A program made the translations under genes and the position numbers. Shown piece by piece: positions 18,301 through 30,499 of a DNA stretch of 64,000 nucleotides (positions are counted from its first letter, which is position 1; each line of letters opens with the position of its first letter). Source of the stretch: Streptomyces venezuelae. Lineage in GTDB: Bacteria > Actinomycetota > Actinomycetes > Streptomycetales > Streptomycetaceae. Location: NCBI RefSeq assembly GCF_008642355.1, contig NZ_CP029193.1:6410001-6474000 (forward strand), given 5' to 3'. Under the pieces are notes generated by a model. That model did not search any database. It was not told the origin of the DNA and worked only from the letters and a program-made list of their open reading frames with translations.

Positions 18301-21300
18301 CTGGCGGGGGAGTGGCTGCCCGAGTACATGGTGCCGGCGGCCGTCGTGGTCGTGGACGAGCTGCCCATGACCGGCAACGGCAAGCTGGACAAGAACGCCC
18401 TGCCCGCGCCCGAGCACCGGGACACGGAGGGCTACCGGGCGCCGACCACCGAGACCGAGGCGAGCCTCGCCGCCGTCTACGCCCATGTGCTCGGCGTCGA
18501 ACGCGTCGGCGTCGACGACTCGTTCTTCGACCTCGGAGGCGACAGCATCTCCTCCATGCAGGTGGTGGCTCGGGCCCGCGAGGCCGGCCTGCACTGCAAG
18601 CCCCGCGACATCCTGGTCGAGCAGACCGTGGCGCGCGTGGCCCGCGTACTGGAGCAGCCGGACCCGGCGGTCGCTGAGCTCGGACCGGACGACGACACCG
18701 GCCCCCTCACGGCGACGCCGATCATCCGCTGGCTCGGCTCCCTGGCGGCGCCGACGGACCAGTTCAACCAGACCATGCTGTTCCAGGCACCGGCGCGGGC
18801 GGAGCACCGCGACGTGGTCGCGCTCCTGCAGGCGCTGCTCGACCGGCACGCGATGCTCCGGCTGCGCATGGACGACACCCCGCCGGGCGAACCGGCGAAC
18901 CTCACGATCCCGCCCGCGGGCTCGGTCGACGCCGCCGACCACGTCGCCGTCGTGGAGGAGCTGACCGACGACGCGTTCACCGCCGCCGTGCGCGGACTCG
19001 ACCCGCGCCGCGGAGTCATGGTGCGCGCCGTGTGGGCCGCACCGGTCCGTCAACTGCTGCTGGTCGTCCACCACCTGGCGGTCGACGCCGTCTCCTGGGG
19101 GATCATCCAGCGGGATCTCGCGGCAGGATGGCGTCGGCACGCCGACGGCCGGGACATCGCGCCGGACACCGGCGGCACCTCGTTCCGGCGCTGGGCCACG
19201 ACGCTGGCGGAGTACGCCACCACGCCGGAGGTCACCGACCAGCTGCCGAGCTGGCAGCGCATCGAGACGGCCGCCGCGCTGCTGCCCACCGCGCGGCCGG
19301 ACGCCGACGCGTGGGCGGACGTGGAGCAGCTGTCGGTCTCGGTCGACGCCGAGCTGACGGACGTCCTGGTGAACGAGGCTGCCGCGGCCCTGCACACGAG
19401 CGTCCAGGAACTGCTGCTCATCGCACTCGGCACGGCCCTGGCCCAGCAGCACCGGCACTTCGACGCCCCCTTCCGCATCGACGTGGAGGGCCACGGGCGC
19501 CGCGACGAGATCGGCGCCGGCACCGATCTGACCGGCACCGTGGGCTGGTTCACCGCGAAGCACCCGGTCGCGCTGACCGCGTCGCCACTGGACAGGGAGA
19601 CGGTCCTGGCGGGCCGCCCGGCCCTCGGCGCGTGGCTCAAGGACGCCAAGGAACAGCTGCGTTCCGTCCCGGACGGGATCACGTACGGCCTGCTCAAGTA
19701 CCTCGGCGACGGCGCGGAGCTGCCCGGCGAGGACCCCGCCATCGGCTTCAACTACCTGGGCCGACGCGGTACGCCGCCGACCGGTGACGGCGCCGGTGAC
19801 TGGCGCGTTCTCGGGCCGCTGGAATCACCGCAGGCCCGGCGCTTCGGCTCCCGGCCGATGCTGCTGCCGCACACGGTCGACATCAACGCCGCCGTGCTCG
19901 GCAACGGCACGGGGGCGGAACTCCACGCGACCTGGAGCTGGTCCGGCGGGCGCGTCGACCGGTCGTACATCACCGAACTGCACACGCGCTGGCACGACGC
20001 CCTCACCGGAATCGCCGCGTACGTGAAGAACGGCGGCGGTGGGCTCACGCCCTCCGACGTGCTGCCCGCGGTCGTCACCCAGCAGCAGCTCGACCGGCTC
20101 GCGCAGATCGTCGAACCGGCCGACATCCTCCCGCTGACCCCGCTCCAGACCGGTCTGCTCTTCCATCGCCGCTCCGACGGCGCCGAACCCACCGAGCTGT
20201 ACACCGTGCAGCTGGGCATCGAGATCACCGGTGCGCTGGACGTGCCCCGCCTGCACGAGGCCGTGCGCACGGTGGTGGCACGCCATCCGAACCTGGTCGC
20301 CCGGTTCGTCTCCGACCGGCTCACCGAGCCGGTGCAGATCATCCCGAAGCGGCCGGACGTGCCATGGACCACGGTGGACGCGCACCATGACGGGTCGGAA
20401 CAGGAACTGCTCGACGCCGAGTTGGCCGCCTGCAGCGACCTCGCGGGCGGGTCGCCGCTGCGCGTCCTGATCCGCCGGACGGCACCCGACCGGCACGAGC
20501 TGGTGCTCTCCGTCCACCACATCGTGGTGGACGGCTGGTCGATCCAGATCCTCCTCCGCGAGGTGTTCGCCGCCTACCGCCGCGAGCCCCTGGCCCCCGC
20601 CCCCGCCTTCCGCGGCCACGTGGAGTGGCTGTCCGCGCAGGACTGGAGCGCCGCGCGACGGCACTGGCAGCACCTGCTCGCGGAGCTGGAGACGCCGACC
20701 CTGGTCGACCCGGCCGGCCACACCGGCCCCGCCGCGCGCGGACTGCTGCGAGCCGACCTCCCGGCCGGTGTCACACGCGCCGTGGAGCGCCTCGCCCGCG
20801 CGCGGAACACGACACCGAACATCGTGCTCCAGGCCGCCTGGGCGCGCCTGCTCGGCGCGTTGACCGGCGGCCGGGACATCGTGTTCGGCGCCACGGTCTC
20901 GGGCCGCCCGGCCGATCTGCCCGGCAGCGAGTCGGCCGTGGGCATGTTCATCAACACGGTCCCGGTGCGCGCCCGCACGACCGCCACGACGACCGCCGCC
21001 GAGCTGATCGACGCACTGCGGGACGCCCATCACGACGGCATGGACCACCAGTTCATGGCGCTGGCCGACATCCAGCGAGCCGCCGGCCACCAGCGGCTCT
21101 TCGACACGGTCTTCGTGTACGAGAACTACCCGCTGAAGGCGTCCGGCGGGCAGCTCGACAGCGACGGGCTGGGCGTCCGGATCACCTCCAGCCGCGAGTT
21201 CACGCACTACCCGATCGCCTTGCAGGCCTGGCCCGGCAGGCAGCTGCGGCTCCGTCTGGAGTACCGCACGGACGTCGTCGACCGGCAGGCGGCCGAGCGG

Positions 21301-24300
21301 ATCCTGACCTGGCTGGAGACCCTGGTCACCGCGATGGCGGCCGACGCCGACCGTCCGCTGTCGACCATCGACGTGCTCGACGGCGACGAGCTGGCGCGGT
21401 TGGACGTCCTGGGGAACCGGCCCGCGCTCTCGGAGCGGACCGCCGCGGTGACGGTGCCCGAGCTCTTCGCCGAGCAGGTGCGGCAGCGGCCCGACGACGT
21501 GGCGGTGGTGTTCGAGGGCCGCTCGTGGACGTATCACGACCTGGACCGGGCCTCGACGGAGCTGGCGCGACTGCTGGCCGGGCGTGGCGTGGGCGCGGAC
21601 GACGTCGTCGCGCTGCTGCTGCCGCGCTCGGAGCACACCGTGACGGCCGTCCTCGCGGTGCTGAAGCTGGGCGCCGCATATCTGCCGATCGACGCGCACA
21701 CCCCCGACGAACGGCTGGCGTTCGTCCTCGGGGACGCCGCGCCGACGGCGGTCGTGACGACGGCGGAACTGTCGGAGCGGCTGCGCGGACACGACGTCAC
21801 CGTGGTGGACGTCGCGGAACCGGCGCACGGCGCCCGGCCGGCCGGTGGACACCCGGCCGACGGCGGCTTCCCGGCCCCCGACCCCGACCGCGTCGCCTAC
21901 CTCATCTACACCTCCGGAACGACCGGCACCCCCAAGGGGGTCGCCGTCACCCACGCCAACGTGACGCAGCTGTTCACCACGTCCTCACGGACGTCGGAGC
22001 TGTCGCCGGGCCAGGTGTGGTCCCAGTTCCACTCCTACGTGTTCGACGTGTCGGTGTGGGAGATGTGGGGTGCCCTGCTGCACGGCGGCCGCCTGGTCAT
22101 CGCCTCCGAGGACACGGTCCGCTCCGCCGACGACTTCCACGACCTGCTCGTGAAGGAACGCGTCACCGTCCTGACCCAGACGCCGTCCGCCCTGGGCCGG
22201 ATGTCGCCCGAAGGGCTCGACACGGTACGGACCGTCTTCGTGGGCGGCGAGGCGCTCCCGGCCGAGCTGGCCGACCGCTGGGCCCCGGACCGAGAGGTGA
22301 TCAACGCCTACGGTCCCACCGAAGCGACCGTCTACGCCTCGATGAGCGCACCCGTGCGGCCCGGCGACGGCGCCCCCATCGGCTCACCGGTCCCGGGTGC
22401 CGCGCTGTTCGTGCTGGACGCGGGGCTGCGCCGGGTGCCGACGGGCGTCGTCGGCGAGCTGTACATCGCCGGACACGGCGTGGCGCGCGGCTATGTGCGC
22501 AGGCCCGGCCTGACGGCGTCGCGGTTCGTGGCGTGCCCGTTCGGCCCGGCGGGGTCCCGGATGTACCGAACCGGGGACCTGGTGCGCTGGAACGCCGACG
22601 GTGCGCTCGAATTCCTCGGTCGCTCGGACGACCAGGTGAAGATCCGCGGCTTCCGGGTCGAGCTGGGCGAGATCGAGGCGGCGCTGGCCGACGCGGCCGG
22701 GGTGGCGCACGCCGCCGTGGTGGCACGCGACACCGACGCCGGCCGGCAGGTGGTGGGCTACGTCGTACCCGCCGGCACCGGAGCGGGCCTCACCGTGGAC
22801 GGCGCGACGGTACGCGCCGAAGTGGCCGCACGGCTGCCGGAGTACATGGTTCCGGCCGCCGTGGTCGTCATCGACGAGCTGCCGCTGACCGTCAACGGCA
22901 AGCTCGACAGGCGCGCCCTGCCCGAACCGGAGTTCTCCGGCGGCGTGCACCGGGCTCCGTCGTCGCCGGTCGAGGAGATCCTCTGCGGCATCTTCGCGCG
23001 GGTGCTCGGCGTCGAACGGGTCGGCGTGGACGATTCCTTCTTCGACCTGGGCGGCAACTCGCTGTCCGCGATGCGGGTCGTCGCGGCCGTACAGGAATCC
23101 TTCGGCCGCGAGATCGGCGTGCGCGCGCTGATGGACACGTCGTCGGTGGCGGGCCTCGCCCGCCTGGTGGGCGCCCCGTCGGGCGACGGGCAGGCCTGGG
23201 AGGCGGTCGTGCGCCCGGAGCGGCTGCCGCTGTCGTTCGCCCAGCGCAGGCTCTGGTTCATCCACCAGCTCGAGGGGCCATCGGCCACCTACAACATTCC
23301 CCTGGTGCTGAGGCTGACCGGCACGCTGGACGCCGGGGCCCTGGCCGCGGCGGTCGCCGACGTCGTGGCCCGGCACGAGAGCCTGCGCACGGTGTTCCCC
23401 GCCGTGGACGGTGTGCCCGAACAGCGCGTGCTCGACGTGGACCGGGCGGGCTTCGCCTGCGCCGTCAGGGACGCCGAGGACTGGACCGGGCAGCGGCTGG
23501 ACGACGAGATCGGCACGCTCACCCGTCACGCCTTCGACCTGGCCGCCGAAATCCCCTTCCGCGCCCGGCTCTTCAGGGTCTCCGCCACGGAACACCGCCT
23601 CGCCCTCGTGGCGCACCACATCGCCGCCGACGGCTCGTCCCTGGCACCGCTGGTCCGTGACCTGCTCACCGCCTACCGGGCCCGCGGTGCCGGGACGGCA
23701 CCGGAGCGGGAACCGCTGCCGGTGCAGTACGCGGACTTCACGCTCTGGCAGCACCGGCTCCTCGGCGACGAAGCCGACCCCGACACCCGGCTCGGCCGTC
23801 AGTCGGCGTACTGGGAGCGGGAACTCGACGGGTTCGAGGGCCTCCTGGAGCTGCCGACCGACCGGCCCTACCCGCCGGTCGCCGACCACCGGGGCGGGCA
23901 GGTCGTCGTCGAGTGGCCCGCGGAACTCCAGGAACGCGTCACCCGCACCGCGCGGGAGCACAACGCGACGACGTTCATGGTGATGGCGACGTCCCTCTCG
24001 GTGCTGCTGTCGCGGCTGAGCGGCAACGACGACGTGGCGTTCGGCGTGCCGACGGCGGGCCGGGGGCGCACCGAGTTCGACGACATGGTCGGGTTCTTCG
24101 TCAACACCCTGGTGCTGCGCACCCGAGTGTCGGCCGACATGAGCTTCGACGACCTGCTCGGACAGGTGAGGGAACGCAGCCTGGACGCCTTCGCCAACCA
24201 GGACGTGCCGTTCGACGCGCTGGTGGACCGCCTCAACCCGGTCCGCACGCAGGCCCACCACCCGCTGATCCAGACCTTGTTCGCCTGGCAGAACGTCACC

Positions 24301-27138
24301 CTGCCCGACCTGTCCCTGCCGGACCTCGACATCACCCCGCTGCGCGCGGACACCCTGACCGCCCGCATGGACCTGACCTTCAGTCTGCGTGAGCGGCACG
24401 ACGACTCCGGCCGTCCCGCGGGCATCGGCGGCGTGGTCGAGTACCGCACCGACGTGTACGACGCCGCGACCGTCGAGCGCCTCGTGGCCCGCTGGCAGCG
24501 ACTGCTCAGGACGCTGCTCGCCGACGCGGACCGCCCGGTGCTGTCGATCGACCTCCTGGACGCGGGGGAGCTCACGCACCTCGACGACCTCGGGCAGCGG
24601 TCGGTGCTCGACCGGACGGCCGCCGACCCCTCGATCCCCCGGCTCTTCGCCGAGCAGGTGCGCCTGCGGCCCCACGAGGTGGCGCTGGTGTTCGACGGCA
24701 GGTCGTGGACGTACCGGGAGCTGGACGACGCGTCGACGGGGCTGGCGCACCTGCTGGCCGGTCGCGGTGTGGGCACGGGTGATGCGGTCGCGTTGCTGCT
24801 GCCGCGCTCGCAGCACACCGTGACGGCGATCCTGGCGCTGCTGAAGCTGGGTGCCGCGTACGTGCCGATCGACGTCAAACACCCCGACGAGCGCGTGCGG
24901 TTCGTCCTCGGTGACGCCTCGCCCGTCGCGGTCCTCACCACGGCCGGACTCGCCCACCGCGTCGAGGCGTGCGGCGTCCCGGTCGTGGACGTCGAGGACC
25001 CCGGGACGGCCGCGCCGCCGTCCGGGACGCTGCCGCCGCCGGACCCCGATCTGCTCGCCTACATCACCTACACCTCCGGGACGACGGGCGTGCCCAAGGG
25101 CGTGGGCATCACCCACGCGAACGTCACGCAGATGTACGCCCCCTCGGAGCGGTCCTTCAAGCCCACCCCGGATCAGGTGTGGTCGCTGTTCCACTCCTAC
25201 GTGTTCGACGTGTCGGTGTGGGAGATGTGGGGCGCCCTGCTGCACGGCGGCCGGCTGGTCGTCGTCCCCGAGCACGCCGTGCACTCCGCGGACGACTTCC
25301 ACCGGCTGCTCGTCGCCGAGCGGATCACCACGGTCAACCAGACACCGTCGGCGCTCGAAATGCTCTCGCCCGAGGGCCTCGACCATGTGCGCACCGTCTT
25401 CGTGGGCGGCGAGGCGTGCTCCGCCTCGCTCGTCGAGCGCTGGGCCCCGGGCCGGTCCATGATCAACGGGTACGGGGAGACGGAGACGTTCTACGCCTCC
25501 ATGAGCGGGCCCATGCGGCCCGGCACGGGAGCGGCCCCCATCGGCACTCCCGTTCCCGGGGACGCCCTGTTCGTGCTGGACGCGGGGCTGCGCCGGACAC
25601 CGGTCGGCGTGGTCGGCGAGCTGTACGTGGCGGGTCGCAGCGTCGGACGGGGCTATGTCGGCCGCCCCGGCCTGACGGCGTCACGGTTCGTGGCGTGCCC
25701 GTTCGGCCCTCCCGGTTCGCGCATGTACCGCACCGGCGACCTGGTGCGCTGGAACGCCGACGGCGAACTCGAATTCGTCGGGCGCTCGGACGACCAGGTG
25801 AAGATCCGCGGCTTCCGGGTCGAGCTGGGCGAGGTGGAAGCAGCCCTGACGGCCGTGCCCGGGGTGGAGCGTGCGGTGGTGACCGTGCGCGCCACCGAGG
25901 CGGGCAAGCAACTCGTGGGCTACGTCGTGCCCGCGGACCCGGCCGTACCGGTCGACGGCGGCGCGGTCCGCGGCGACCTGGCCGTGCGGCTGCCCGAGTA
26001 CATGGTCCCGGCCGCGGTCATGGTCATCGACGAACTGCCCCTGACCGTCAACGGCAAGCTGGACAAGCGGGCCCTGCCGGAGCCGGAGTTCACCGGTGGG
26101 GTGTACCGGGCGCCGTCGTCACCGGTGGAGGAGATCCTCGCGGACGTCTTCGCACGGGTCCTCGAGGTGCCGCGGGTCGGGGTCGACGACTCCTTCTTCG
26201 ACCTGGGCGGCAGCTCGCTGTCCGCGATGCGGGTCGTCGCGGCCGTGCGGGAGGCCTTCGACACCGAGATCGGTGTGCGCGCCCTGATGGAGGCGCCGAC
26301 CGTACGGGGCCTGAGCGGGCAGCTCTACAGCTGGTCCGCGTCCGACGAGATGCCGCAGGTCGTGAGGTTGCGCCAGGGCGAGGGACGCCCGCTGTTCTGC
26401 ATCCACCCCGGTGGCGGCGTCAGCTGGGCCTACCGGGCGCTGGGCGGCGCCGTACGGCGTCCGATCATCGGCATCCAGCAGACCCCGGACGACGGCGAAC
26501 GGCCGCGCACGGTACGCGAGATGGCCGAGCACTACGCCGACCTCGTCCAGGCCGAACAGCCCGACGGGCCCTACGACCTGCTCGGCTGGTCCTTCGGCGG
26601 CGTCGTCGCTCACCAGATGGCCACGGTCCTCGAACGCAGGGGGGCACGAGTGCGGCGGCTGGTGCTGCTCGACGCGGCACTGGTGGAATCCGGCACGCAC
26701 CGCTCACCGGACGAGGAATTCGACGAGATCGACGTACTGCGGTATTTCGTGTCCAAGAACGCGGACCTGCCCGCGCCGCCCGAAAAGGCATCCCAGGAAC
26801 AACTGGTGGAATGGATCGAAAGCCATTCCTCTCTCGGCGCGGCCATTCCACCGGCCTGGATGATCAGCCACGTCGTGCACAACCTCCGATTCAACTCGGA
26901 GCTCTGGCACGGCCACGCACCGGACGTGTTCAACGGCGCCGCCGTGGTGTTCCAGGCCGTGGGCAAGGAGCTCGACGCGGGCTACTCACGCGACTGGACC
27001 CGGCACGTCGCGGGGCCGGTCACCGAGATCACGGTGGAATGCGAGCACAACGACATTTTGAGTACCGACGTGTTGGACACCTATGGCGACCGGCTGCGCG
27101 CAGAACTGGAAGGCGGCGACGATGACCAAACCCGGTGA
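12310..27138 (+). CDS. Four-module nonribosomal peptide synthetase, C-A-T-C-A-T-E-C-A-T-C-A-T-TE
   Basis: A 4942-residue NRPS. Module 1: C (HHIASDG at 132), A (core loop near 614), T (Ser1014 in LGGNS). Module 2: C (HHIAVDG near 1199), A, T (Ser2079, LGGDS), then E ([11 protein letters not shown] near 2131; HHLAVDA near 2254), so its residue should become D. Module 3: C ([11 protein letters not shown] near 2605; HHIVVDGW near 2736), A, T (Ser3584). Module 4: C (near 3639), A, T (Ser4636), TE (GWSFGG, Ser4761; likely His4913). By comparison with GrsA I read A codes A1 DVWSVAMVH (threonine-like end), A2 DFWTLGAVY, A3 DVWTFGAVY, A4 about DVWNFGG(F)Y. I cannot assign A2-A4 safely. The start is a TTG with TAAGG upstream; an in-frame stop lies just before it. 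It overlaps the mutase gene by 17 bases. Confidence 0.95.
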   Translation: MIPLSFAQRRLWFIHQLEGLSSTYNIPLVLRLTGGLDARALGAALSAVVDRHESLRTVFPAVRGVAEQRVLAAADAEFGWEVVDASGWPADALDDAVARTAWYEFDLSAEIPFRARLFRVADDEHLMVLVMHHIASDGLSLAPLLRDIEVAYAACVAGEAPGWAPLPLHYSEYTLRQLDTLGDESDPDSALSRHLRYWEEALAGFEGRLELPTDRPYPAVADHRGSRIPVEWPASLQEQVRKVARENRSTGFMVVSAALSLLLSELSGSPDVAFGVPTTGRRDADLADLVGFFANTLVLRADMAGELTGRQLLAQVRKRVLDASAHQDAPFDALVDLINPTRSQTHHPLVQVMLGWQNNIAAELTLPGVRADIVPTTSRAARMDLTFSLRERYTGSGEPAGIGGVVEYRTDVYDASTVESMVARFQRILTAMVADMDRPVLSIDVLDDDEHAHLDRLGNRAVLSDQADGASIPGLFAAQAARTPDAAALVFRNRTWTYRELDEASTRLAHLLTGRGVGAGDNVALLLPRSAETVVAVLAVLKLGATYVPVDVKHPDERVAFILGDAAPVAAVTTSSLAHRIDGFDVTVVDVADPGLAAQPVTAPALPDAGRTAYIIYTSGTTGVPKGVAVTHASVTRLFTSTAPGFVPSPDHVWSLFHSYAFDVSVWEMWGALLHGGRLVVVPEDVVRSAHDFRQLLIDERVTVLSQTPSAFYALQAADMQRQPGDGLDALEAVVFAGEALEPSKLRAWLERRETWPHLINMYGTTETTVHASFRGIVAADLDSHVSPVGVPLADLAFFVLDAGLCRVPVGVVGELYVAGPGVGLGYLGRGGLTASRFVACPFGPAGARMYRTGDLVRWNREGELEYVGRSDDQVKIRGFRVEPGEVEAALAAVPGVARAAVLVRSSEAGKQLVGYVVPADAAAGVDGAAVRGEVAGHLPEYMVPAVVMVVDDLRLTVNGKLDKRALPEPEFTGGAYRAPSSPVEEILAGIFARVLGLPQVGVDDPFFDLGGNSLAAMRVIAAVRESFGSDIGVRALWEAPSVAGFARLVGSPADSGAEWVPVARPERLPLSYAQRRLWYIDQLEGASSTYNIPLVSRLTGELDVTALGAAVADVVARHESLRTVFPAVDGVPEQRVLDVAAADVGWEVVDAAAWTPARLADAVAERGRHTFDLAAEAPFRATLFVVSPAEHRLVLVMHHIAVDGWSLAPLLRDLWTAYRARTEGHAPSWSPLPVQYADHTLRQYALLGDEADTNSALGRQAQYWEQALEGLPGRLELPTDRPYPAEAGRHGGRVAVELPADFHALVQRVARERDATTFMVMSAALSVLLSRLSGSADVAFGVPTAGRGRTELDDVVGFFVNTLVLRTQVTGEQSFDELLGQVRERSMDAFAHQDVPFDALVERLNPVRTQAHHPLVQVLFGWQTDTVPDIAVPGLDMETASVDIGAARMDLAFSLRERFTENGRPAGISGIVEYRTDIFDAGTVERMTARWQRLLTAMAAEPDRPLASLDVLDEEERTRLDVLGNRSVLSEPYDPATVPELFARQVSRTPGAVAMVFEGRSWTYRELDEASTRLAHLLAGRGVRAGDAVALLLPRSEHTVTAVLAVLKLGAAYVPIDVNHPDERVAFVLEDAEPVAVVTVRELAERAGADGTTVVDVEDPALAGQPTAALPHFSVDRTAYVIYTSGTTGTPKGVAVTHRGIADLIVTHLQRLAESGAPGAAPLAPHDHVWTLFHSYAFDFAVWEMCGALLHGGRLVVVPEEVVYSPSDFHDLLVAEQVVVLTQTPSALARLSPEGLTSVAVLLVGGEACPAELTERWAPGRAMINAYGPTECTVYASMSRPLTADGAVPIGAAGSGTALFVLDGGLRRVPVGVAGELYVAGHGVARGYVRRAGLTASRFVACPFGPPGSRMYRTGDLVRWNADGELEYLGRADDQVKIRGYRVETGEIESVLRAAPGVAQAAVVVREDRPGHRRLVGYVVADADGAGTPDGARLRCLAGEWLPEYMVPAAVVVVDELPMTGNGKLDKNALPAPEHRDTEGYRAPTTETEASLAAVYAHVLGVERVGVDDSFFDLGGDSISSMQVVARAREAGLHCKPRDILVEQTVARVARVLEQPDPAVAELGPDDDTGPLTATPIIRWLGSLAAPTDQFNQTMLFQAPARAEHRDVVALLQALLDRHAMLRLRMDDTPPGEPANLTIPPAGSVDAADHVAVVEELTDDAFTAAVRGLDPRRGVMVRAVWAAPVRQLLLVVHHLAVDAVSWGIIQRDLAAGWRRHADGRDIAPDTGGTSFRRWATTLAEYATTPEVTDQLPSWQRIETAAALLPTARPDADAWADVEQLSVSVDAELTDVLVNEAAAALHTSVQELLLIALGTALAQQHRHFDAPFRIDVEGHGRRDEIGAGTDLTGTVGWFTAKHPVALTASPLDRETVLAGRPALGAWLKDAKEQLRSVPDGITYGLLKYLGDGAELPGEDPAIGFNYLGRRGTPPTGDGAGDWRVLGPLESPQARRFGSRPMLLPHTVDINAAVLGNGTGAELHATWSWSGGRVDRSYITELHTRWHDALTGIAAYVKNGGGGLTPSDVLPAVVTQQQLDRLAQIVEPADILPLTPLQTGLLFHRRSDGAEPTELYTVQLGIEITGALDVPRLHEAVRTVVARHPNLVARFVSDRLTEPVQIIPKRPDVPWTTVDAHHDGSEQELLDAELAACSDLAGGSPLRVLIRRTAPDRHELVLSVHHIVVDGWSIQILLREVFAAYRREPLAPAPAFRGHVEWLSAQDWSAARRHWQHLLAELETPTLVDPAGHTGPAARGLLRADLPAGVTRAVERLARARNTTPNIVLQAAWARLLGALTGGRDIVFGATVSGRPADLPGSESAVGMFINTVPVRARTTATTTAAELIDALRDAHHDGMDHQFMALADIQRAAGHQRLFDTVFVYENYPLKASGGQLDSDGLGVRITSSREFTHYPIALQAWPGRQLRLRLEYRTDVVDRQAAERILTWLETLVTAMAADADRPLSTIDVLDGDELARLDVLGNRPALSERTAAVTVPELFAEQVRQRPDDVAVVFEGRSWTYHDLDRASTELARLLAGRGVGADDVVALLLPRSEHTVTAVLAVLKLGAAYLPIDAHTPDERLAFVLGDAAPTAVVTTAELSERLRGHDVTVVDVAEPAHGARPAGGHPADGGFPAPDPDRVAYLIYTSGTTGTPKGVAVTHANVTQLFTTSSRTSELSPGQVWSQFHSYVFDVSVWEMWGALLHGGRLVIASEDTVRSADDFHDLLVKERVTVLTQTPSALGRMSPEGLDTVRTVFVGGEALPAELADRWAPDREVINAYGPTEATVYASMSAPVRPGDGAPIGSPVPGAALFVLDAGLRRVPTGVVGELYIAGHGVARGYVRRPGLTASRFVACPFGPAGSRMYRTGDLVRWNADGALEFLGRSDDQVKIRGFRVELGEIEAALADAAGVAHAAVVARDTDAGRQVVGYVVPAGTGAGLTVDGATVRAEVAARLPEYMVPAAVVVIDELPLTVNGKLDRRALPEPEFSGGVHRAPSSPVEEILCGIFARVLGVERVGVDDSFFDLGGNSLSAMRVVAAVQESFGREIGVRALMDTSSVAGLARLVGAPSGDGQAWEAVVRPERLPLSFAQRRLWFIHQLEGPSATYNIPLVLRLTGTLDAGALAAAVADVVARHESLRTVFPAVDGVPEQRVLDVDRAGFACAVRDAEDWTGQRLDDEIGTLTRHAFDLAAEIPFRARLFRVSATEHRLALVAHHIAADGSSLAPLVRDLLTAYRARGAGTAPEREPLPVQYADFTLWQHRLLGDEADPDTRLGRQSAYWERELDGFEGLLELPTDRPYPPVADHRGGQVVVEWPAELQERVTRTAREHNATTFMVMATSLSVLLSRLSGNDDVAFGVPTAGRGRTEFDDMVGFFVNTLVLRTRVSADMSFDDLLGQVRERSLDAFANQDVPFDALVDRLNPVRTQAHHPLIQTLFAWQNVTLPDLSLPDLDITPLRADTLTARMDLTFSLRERHDDSGRPAGIGGVVEYRTDVYDAATVERLVARWQRLLRTLLADADRPVLSIDLLDAGELTHLDDLGQRSVLDRTAADPSIPRLFAEQVRLRPHEVALVFDGRSWTYRELDDASTGLAHLLAGRGVGTGDAVALLLPRSQHTVTAILALLKLGAAYVPIDVKHPDERVRFVLGDASPVAVLTTAGLAHRVEACGVPVVDVEDPGTAAPPSGTLPPPDPDLLAYITYTSGTTGVPKGVGITHANVTQMYAPSERSFKPTPDQVWSLFHSYVFDVSVWEMWGALLHGGRLVVVPEHAVHSADDFHRLLVAERITTVNQTPSALEMLSPEGLDHVRTVFVGGEACSASLVERWAPGRSMINGYGETETFYASMSGPMRPGTGAAPIGTPVPGDALFVLDAGLRRTPVGVVGELYVAGRSVGRGYVGRPGLTASRFVACPFGPPGSRMYRTGDLVRWNADGELEFVGRSDDQVKIRGFRVELGEVEAALTAVPGVERAVVTVRATEAGKQLVGYVVPADPAVPVDGGAVRGDLAVRLPEYMVPAAVMVIDELPLTVNGKLDKRALPEPEFTGGVYRAPSSPVEEILADVFARVLEVPRVGVDDSFFDLGGSSLSAMRVVAAVREAFDTEIGVRALMEAPTVRGLSGQLYSWSASDEMPQVVRLRQGEGRPLFCIHPGGGVSWAYRALGGAVRRPIIGIQQTPDDGERPRTVREMAEHYADLVQAEQPDGPYDLLGWSFGGVVAHQMATVLERRGARVRRLVLLDAALVESGTHRSPDEEFDEIDVLRYFVSKNADLPAPPEKASQEQLVEWIESHSSLGAAIPPAWMISHVVHNLRFNSELWHGHAPDVFNGAAVVFQAVGKELDAGYSRDWTRHVAGPVTEITVECEHNDILSTDVLDTYGDRLRAELEGGDDDQTR

Positions 27139-28570
27139 GTTCCCCTACGAGGCCGGACTTCATCCCAAGGGATATACGTCCCGGCCGTGGACGATCAGGC
27201 AATTGGCCGGTCTCGGCGACGGAATGGACACCAACAAGCGTTTCCACTATCTCCTCGACCGCGGCGAGACGGGGCTCTCCCTCGCGTTCGACCTGCCCAC
27301 CCAACTCGGTCTCGACCCGGACGACCCGACGGCTGTCGGCGAGGTCGGCCGCGCCGGCGTCTCGGTGGCCACCGTCGACGACCTGGCCGCCGTGTTCGAC
27401 GGGATTCCGCTGGACCAGGTGTCGGTCTCGTTCACCATCAACGCGACCGCGCCGATGATCCTCGCCCTGTGGATCGTGGTCGCCGAGGAGTCGGGCGTCG
27501 ACCCCGCGCTGCTGCGCGGCACGCTGCAGAACGAGATGCTCAAGGAACACGCCGCCCGCAAGGCGTTCGTGTTCGACCTGGACGACAGCTTCCGTTTCTC
27601 ACTGGACGTCATCGAGTACTGCGTACGCCACCTGCCCAAGGTCAACCCCGTGTCGATCTCCGGCGGACACGCCCGCGAGGCCGGCGCGAACCGGGCGATG
27701 GAGGTGGCGCTCGGCATCGCCGACGCGGAGACGTACCTCCAGGGCATGCTGGAGCGCGGATTCACCGTCGACCAGGTCGCACCACGGCTCAGCTTCATCT
27801 TCGGCACCCACATGGAGGTCCTCGCCGAGGCCGCGAAGTTCCGGGTGCTGCGCAGGATGTACGCCACCCGCATGGTGGACCTCTTCGGCGCGACCGAGGA
27901 GAAGTCGACCCGCATGCGCATCCAGGTCAACACCTTCGGCTCCGCCCTGGCCGCGAGCGAACCGCTCAACAACATCGCGCGCACGACCGTCCAGGCCATG
28001 GCGGCCGTCCTCGGCGGGGTCCAGTCACTGCACGTGTGCGGCTTCGACGAGGCCGCGCAGACCCCGGGACAGCTGTCGGCGCGCGTCGCGCTGCGGGTCC
28101 AGCAGATCCTCCTGAAGGAGACGGATCTGGCGCAGCACATCGACCCGCTCGGCGGCTCCGACGTGATCGCGCGCATCGCCGACGAGATCGAGGCGGAGGC
28201 CAGTGGCTGGCTCGACGACATCGCGGCCCGCGGCGGCCTGCTGAGCTGCCTGCGCAGCGGCTGGCTGGAGTCACGCATCGACGACATGGCCTACACCGGG
28301 AGCGGCCCGACGGTCGGCGTCGTCGACGCCGAGGAGTCCGAGGAAGAGGACTGGCTCACCGAACGGCAACTGCGGTCCGGCGTCGTCCCCGGGCGCCGCA
28401 CCCCCTTCGAGCGCGGGAACTGCGACGACCGGCTCCGCGCCCTCACCGAGGACGTCGCGGCGGGCCGCAACGTCATGGAGTCGATGATCGCGGCAGCGCG
28501 GGCCAGGGCCAGCATCGGCCAGATGCAGCAGGCCCTCGCGGCCGGGCTCGGCACGGCGCCGCCCACCTGA
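27122..28570 (+). CDS. B12-dependent acyl-CoA mutase, large (substrate-binding) subunit
   Basis: A 482-residue TIM-barrel subunit of the methylmalonyl-CoA mutase family without a B12 domain: [103 protein letters not shown]. Against P. shermanii MCM, Arg207 (carboxylate contact) is kept as Arg146 and His244 as His183. Tyr89 is Leu28 and Tyr243 is Gly182. This suggests a carboxylated but bulkier substrate such as alkylmalonyl-CoA, giving alkylsuccinyl-CoA. Its partner subunit lies 5 kb downstream in the same operon. GGAAGG precedes the ATG, inside the NRPS 3' end. Isobutyryl-CoA mutase is less likely because that family replaces Arg207 by Gln. Confidence 0.88.
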   Translation: MTKPGEFPYEAGLHPKGYTSRPWTIRQLAGLGDGMDTNKRFHYLLDRGETGLSLAFDLPTQLGLDPDDPTAVGEVGRAGVSVATVDDLAAVFDGIPLDQVSVSFTINATAPMILALWIVVAEESGVDPALLRGTLQNEMLKEHAARKAFVFDLDDSFRFSLDVIEYCVRHLPKVNPVSISGGHAREAGANRAMEVALGIADAETYLQGMLERGFTVDQVAPRLSFIFGTHMEVLAEAAKFRVLRRMYATRMVDLFGATEEKSTRMRIQVNTFGSALAASEPLNNIARTTVQAMAAVLGGVQSLHVCGFDEAAQTPGQLSARVALRVQQILLKETDLAQHIDPLGGSDVIARIADEIEAEASGWLDDIAARGGLLSCLRSGWLESRIDDMAYTGSGPTVGVVDAEESEEEDWLTERQLRSGVVPGRRTPFERGNCDDRLRALTEDVAAGRNVMESMIAAARARASIGQMQQALAAGLGTAPPT

Positions 28571-28661
28571 CCTGCACGGCGACAACAAGTTTCCCTTCGG
28601 GCCCGCACACACCGCACGCGGCCGTGCCGGCGCCCGACACCCGAGTGGATAGCGAAGCAAC

Positions 28662-28922
28662 ATGAACAAGCAGCAGCTGACCGACACCGTCATCGCCTTC
28701 TGGGAGCGGGCCACCGGAGAAGAGGGCCTCACGCCCGAGGACAACTTCTTCGACCTGGGCGGCGAGTCCCTCGTCGCCGCGAAGATCCTCGCCCTGGTCG
28801 AGCGCGAGTACGGCCTGGAGGCGGAACTGCACCTGATATTCGACAACCCCACCATCGAGGAGTTCGTGGACGCCGTCGACGAGGAGCTGTCCGCCAAGGC
28901 ACAGCAAGGGACGAACGCATGA
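28662..28922 (+). CDS. Stand-alone peptidyl/acyl carrier protein
   Basis: An 86-residue carrier protein (MNKQQLTDTVIAFWERATGEEGLTPEDNFFDLGGESLVAAKIL). The phosphopantetheine Ser is in LGGESL, near residue 36. The rest (VEREYGLEAELHLIFDNPTIEEFVDAV) is a normal four-helix carrier. It overlaps the following stand-alone adenylation gene (ATGA at 28919-28922), so the two form a loading pair. It should carry one residue, or the acylated first residue, to the C domain that opens the large NRPS. Confidence 0.93.
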   Translation: MNKQQLTDTVIAFWERATGEEGLTPEDNFFDLGGESLVAAKILALVEREYGLEAELHLIFDNPTIEEFVDAVDEELSAKAQQGTNA

Positions 28923-30499
28923 CCACGCAGGAACGGAAGTCTCTGTGGGGCGGCCCGGCGACGCCGGACTGCTTCCTGACCGCATTCGCCCGCCGCGTCA
29001 CCGAACACCCGGACCGTACGGCGGTCGTCGACGCCGACCGCTCCTACACGTATGCGGAGCTGGCCGCCTGGGCCCAGGCGGTCTCGGCCGACCTCGCGAC
29101 GGCCGGCGTGGGCGTGGGCGACCGGGTCGCGGTCTCCCGCCCGCGCGGCGCGGGCGCCGTCGCCGCGCTCTTCGGAGTGGTGCTGCGCGGCGCCACGTAC
29201 GTCCCGCTGGACCCCGAGTACCCCGTCGAACGCCTGCAGTTCATGATCGACGACTGCGCGCCGCGCGCCGTCATCACCACCGACGACACCCGCGTGCGCT
29301 ACGACGGCCCCCTGGTGGACATCGGCCGGGCCCCCGCCGCGCCCGGGACCCCGGACCTGCGCCCGGTCGACTGCGACCCCACGCTGCCCGTGTACATCAT
29401 CTACACCTCGGGGTCGACCGGCTGGCCCAAGGGCGTGGCCCTCGGCCACCGCTGCATCGACACGATGGCCGAGTGGCAGGCGTCCCACTCGCCGCGCCCC
29501 GACCTGCGCACCGCGCAGTTCGCCCCGCTGAACTTCGACGTCTCGTTCCAGGAGATCCTGGGCACGCTGTGCGGCGGCGGCACGCTGGCGGTCATGCCGG
29601 AGGAGCTGCGCCGCGAGCCGGCGCGGCTGCTGCGCTGGCTGGCCGAACACCGCGTCGAGCGGCTGTTCCTGCCGTTCGTCGCCCTGCAGATGCTGGCGGT
29701 GACGGCACGTCCGGAGACGCTCGCCGAGCTGTCCCTGGTCGAGGTCAACACCGCCGGCGAGCAGGTCGTCTGCTCGGAGGACATCAGGGCGATGTTCGCC
29801 CGGCTGCCCGGCTGCCGCCTGGTCAACCACTACGGGCAGAGCGAGTCCGCCATGGTGACCTCGCACATCCTGGGCCCCGACCCCTACGCCTGGCCCCATC
29901 TGCCGCCGGTCGGCGTCCCCCTGCCGGGGTGCGAGCTGCTCATCGACCCGGAGAACCCGGAAGACCCCCACATCGGCGAACTCCTCGTGACGGGGCACCC
30001 GCTGTCGGAGGGATACCTGGGCCGCCCGGAGCTGACGGCCGAGCGCTACGTCACCATCCCGACCTCACCGGCCGGGCACACCCGCGCCTTCCGCACCGGC
30101 GACCTGGTCGAACTCACCGACGACGGTGTGCGCTTCCTCTCCCGCGTGGACAGCCAGACCAAGATCCGCGGCATCCGCGTCGACCTCCTGGAAGTCGACG
30201 CGCAACTGCTCGCGGACCCCGACATCGCGGCCGCCGCGACGGTCATGGTGACGACCGGGGCGGGCCACGCCGTCCTGCGCGCCGCGGTCGTCCCCCGCGA
30301 GGGCTGCGCGGGGCCGGCCGAGGCCGACGCGCTGGAACGGCTGCGCAAGGTCCTGCCGGACGCCTCGATCCCGGCCTCGGTGACGGTACTGCCCGAACTG
30401 CCGAGGACGCCCAGCGGGAAGATCGACCGCGACGCCGTCGCCACGCTGATCAGCGAGGACCGCAGCAGGCGCCGACGCGAGCGGGGCCGCCGCGCATGA
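28919..30499 (+). CDS. Stand-alone adenylation protein with proline-like specificity code
   Basis: A 526-residue NRPS A domain with core motifs YIIYTSGSTGWPKG (near 160), FDVSFQEILGTLCGGG, NHYGQSES, FRTGDLVELTDDG, and the catalytic Lys in LPRTPSGKIDRDAV near the end. Aligned to GrsA, the pocket reads D-V-Q-F-N-A-H-M-V. This is close to the prolyl code DVQ(L/F)IAHVV and to stand-alone L-prolyl-AMP ligases, which also share the NFDVSFQEI stretch. It probably loads a cyclic imino acid (proline, pipecolate or piperazate) on the adjacent carrier protein. The Asn in place of Ile at position 299 is unusual and might accommodate the second ring nitrogen of piperazate; that is speculation. Confidence 0.88.
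   Translation: MTTQERKSLWGGPATPDCFLTAFARRVTEHPDRTAVVDADRSYTYAELAAWAQAVSADLATAGVGVGDRVAVSRPRGAGAVAALFGVVLRGATYVPLDPEYPVERLQFMIDDCAPRAVITTDDTRVRYDGPLVDIGRAPAAPGTPDLRPVDCDPTLPVYIIYTSGSTGWPKGVALGHRCIDTMAEWQASHSPRPDLRTAQFAPLNFDVSFQEILGTLCGGGTLAVMPEELRREPARLLRWLAEHRVERLFLPFVALQMLAVTARPETLAELSLVEVNTAGEQVVCSEDIRAMFARLPGCRLVNHYGQSESAMVTSHILGPDPYAWPHLPPVGVPLPGCELLIDPENPEDPHIGELLVTGHPLSEGYLGRPELTAERYVTIPTSPAGHTRAFRTGDLVELTDDGVRFLSRVDSQTKIRGIRVDLLEVDAQLLADPDIAAAATVMVTTGAGHAVLRAAVVPREGCAGPAEADALERLRKVLPDASIPASVTVLPELPRTPSGKIDRDAVATLISEDRSRRRRERGRRA

Noticed and set aside
14815..19563. Long minus-strand open frames opposite the NRPS
   Set aside because: They mirror the codon structure of the NRPS, show Arg/His-rich composition and have no recognisable domain.
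27122..28570. Isobutyryl-CoA mutase
   Set aside because: The position equal to MCM Arg207 is Arg (Gln in isobutyryl-CoA mutases), and Tyr89 is Leu rather than Phe.
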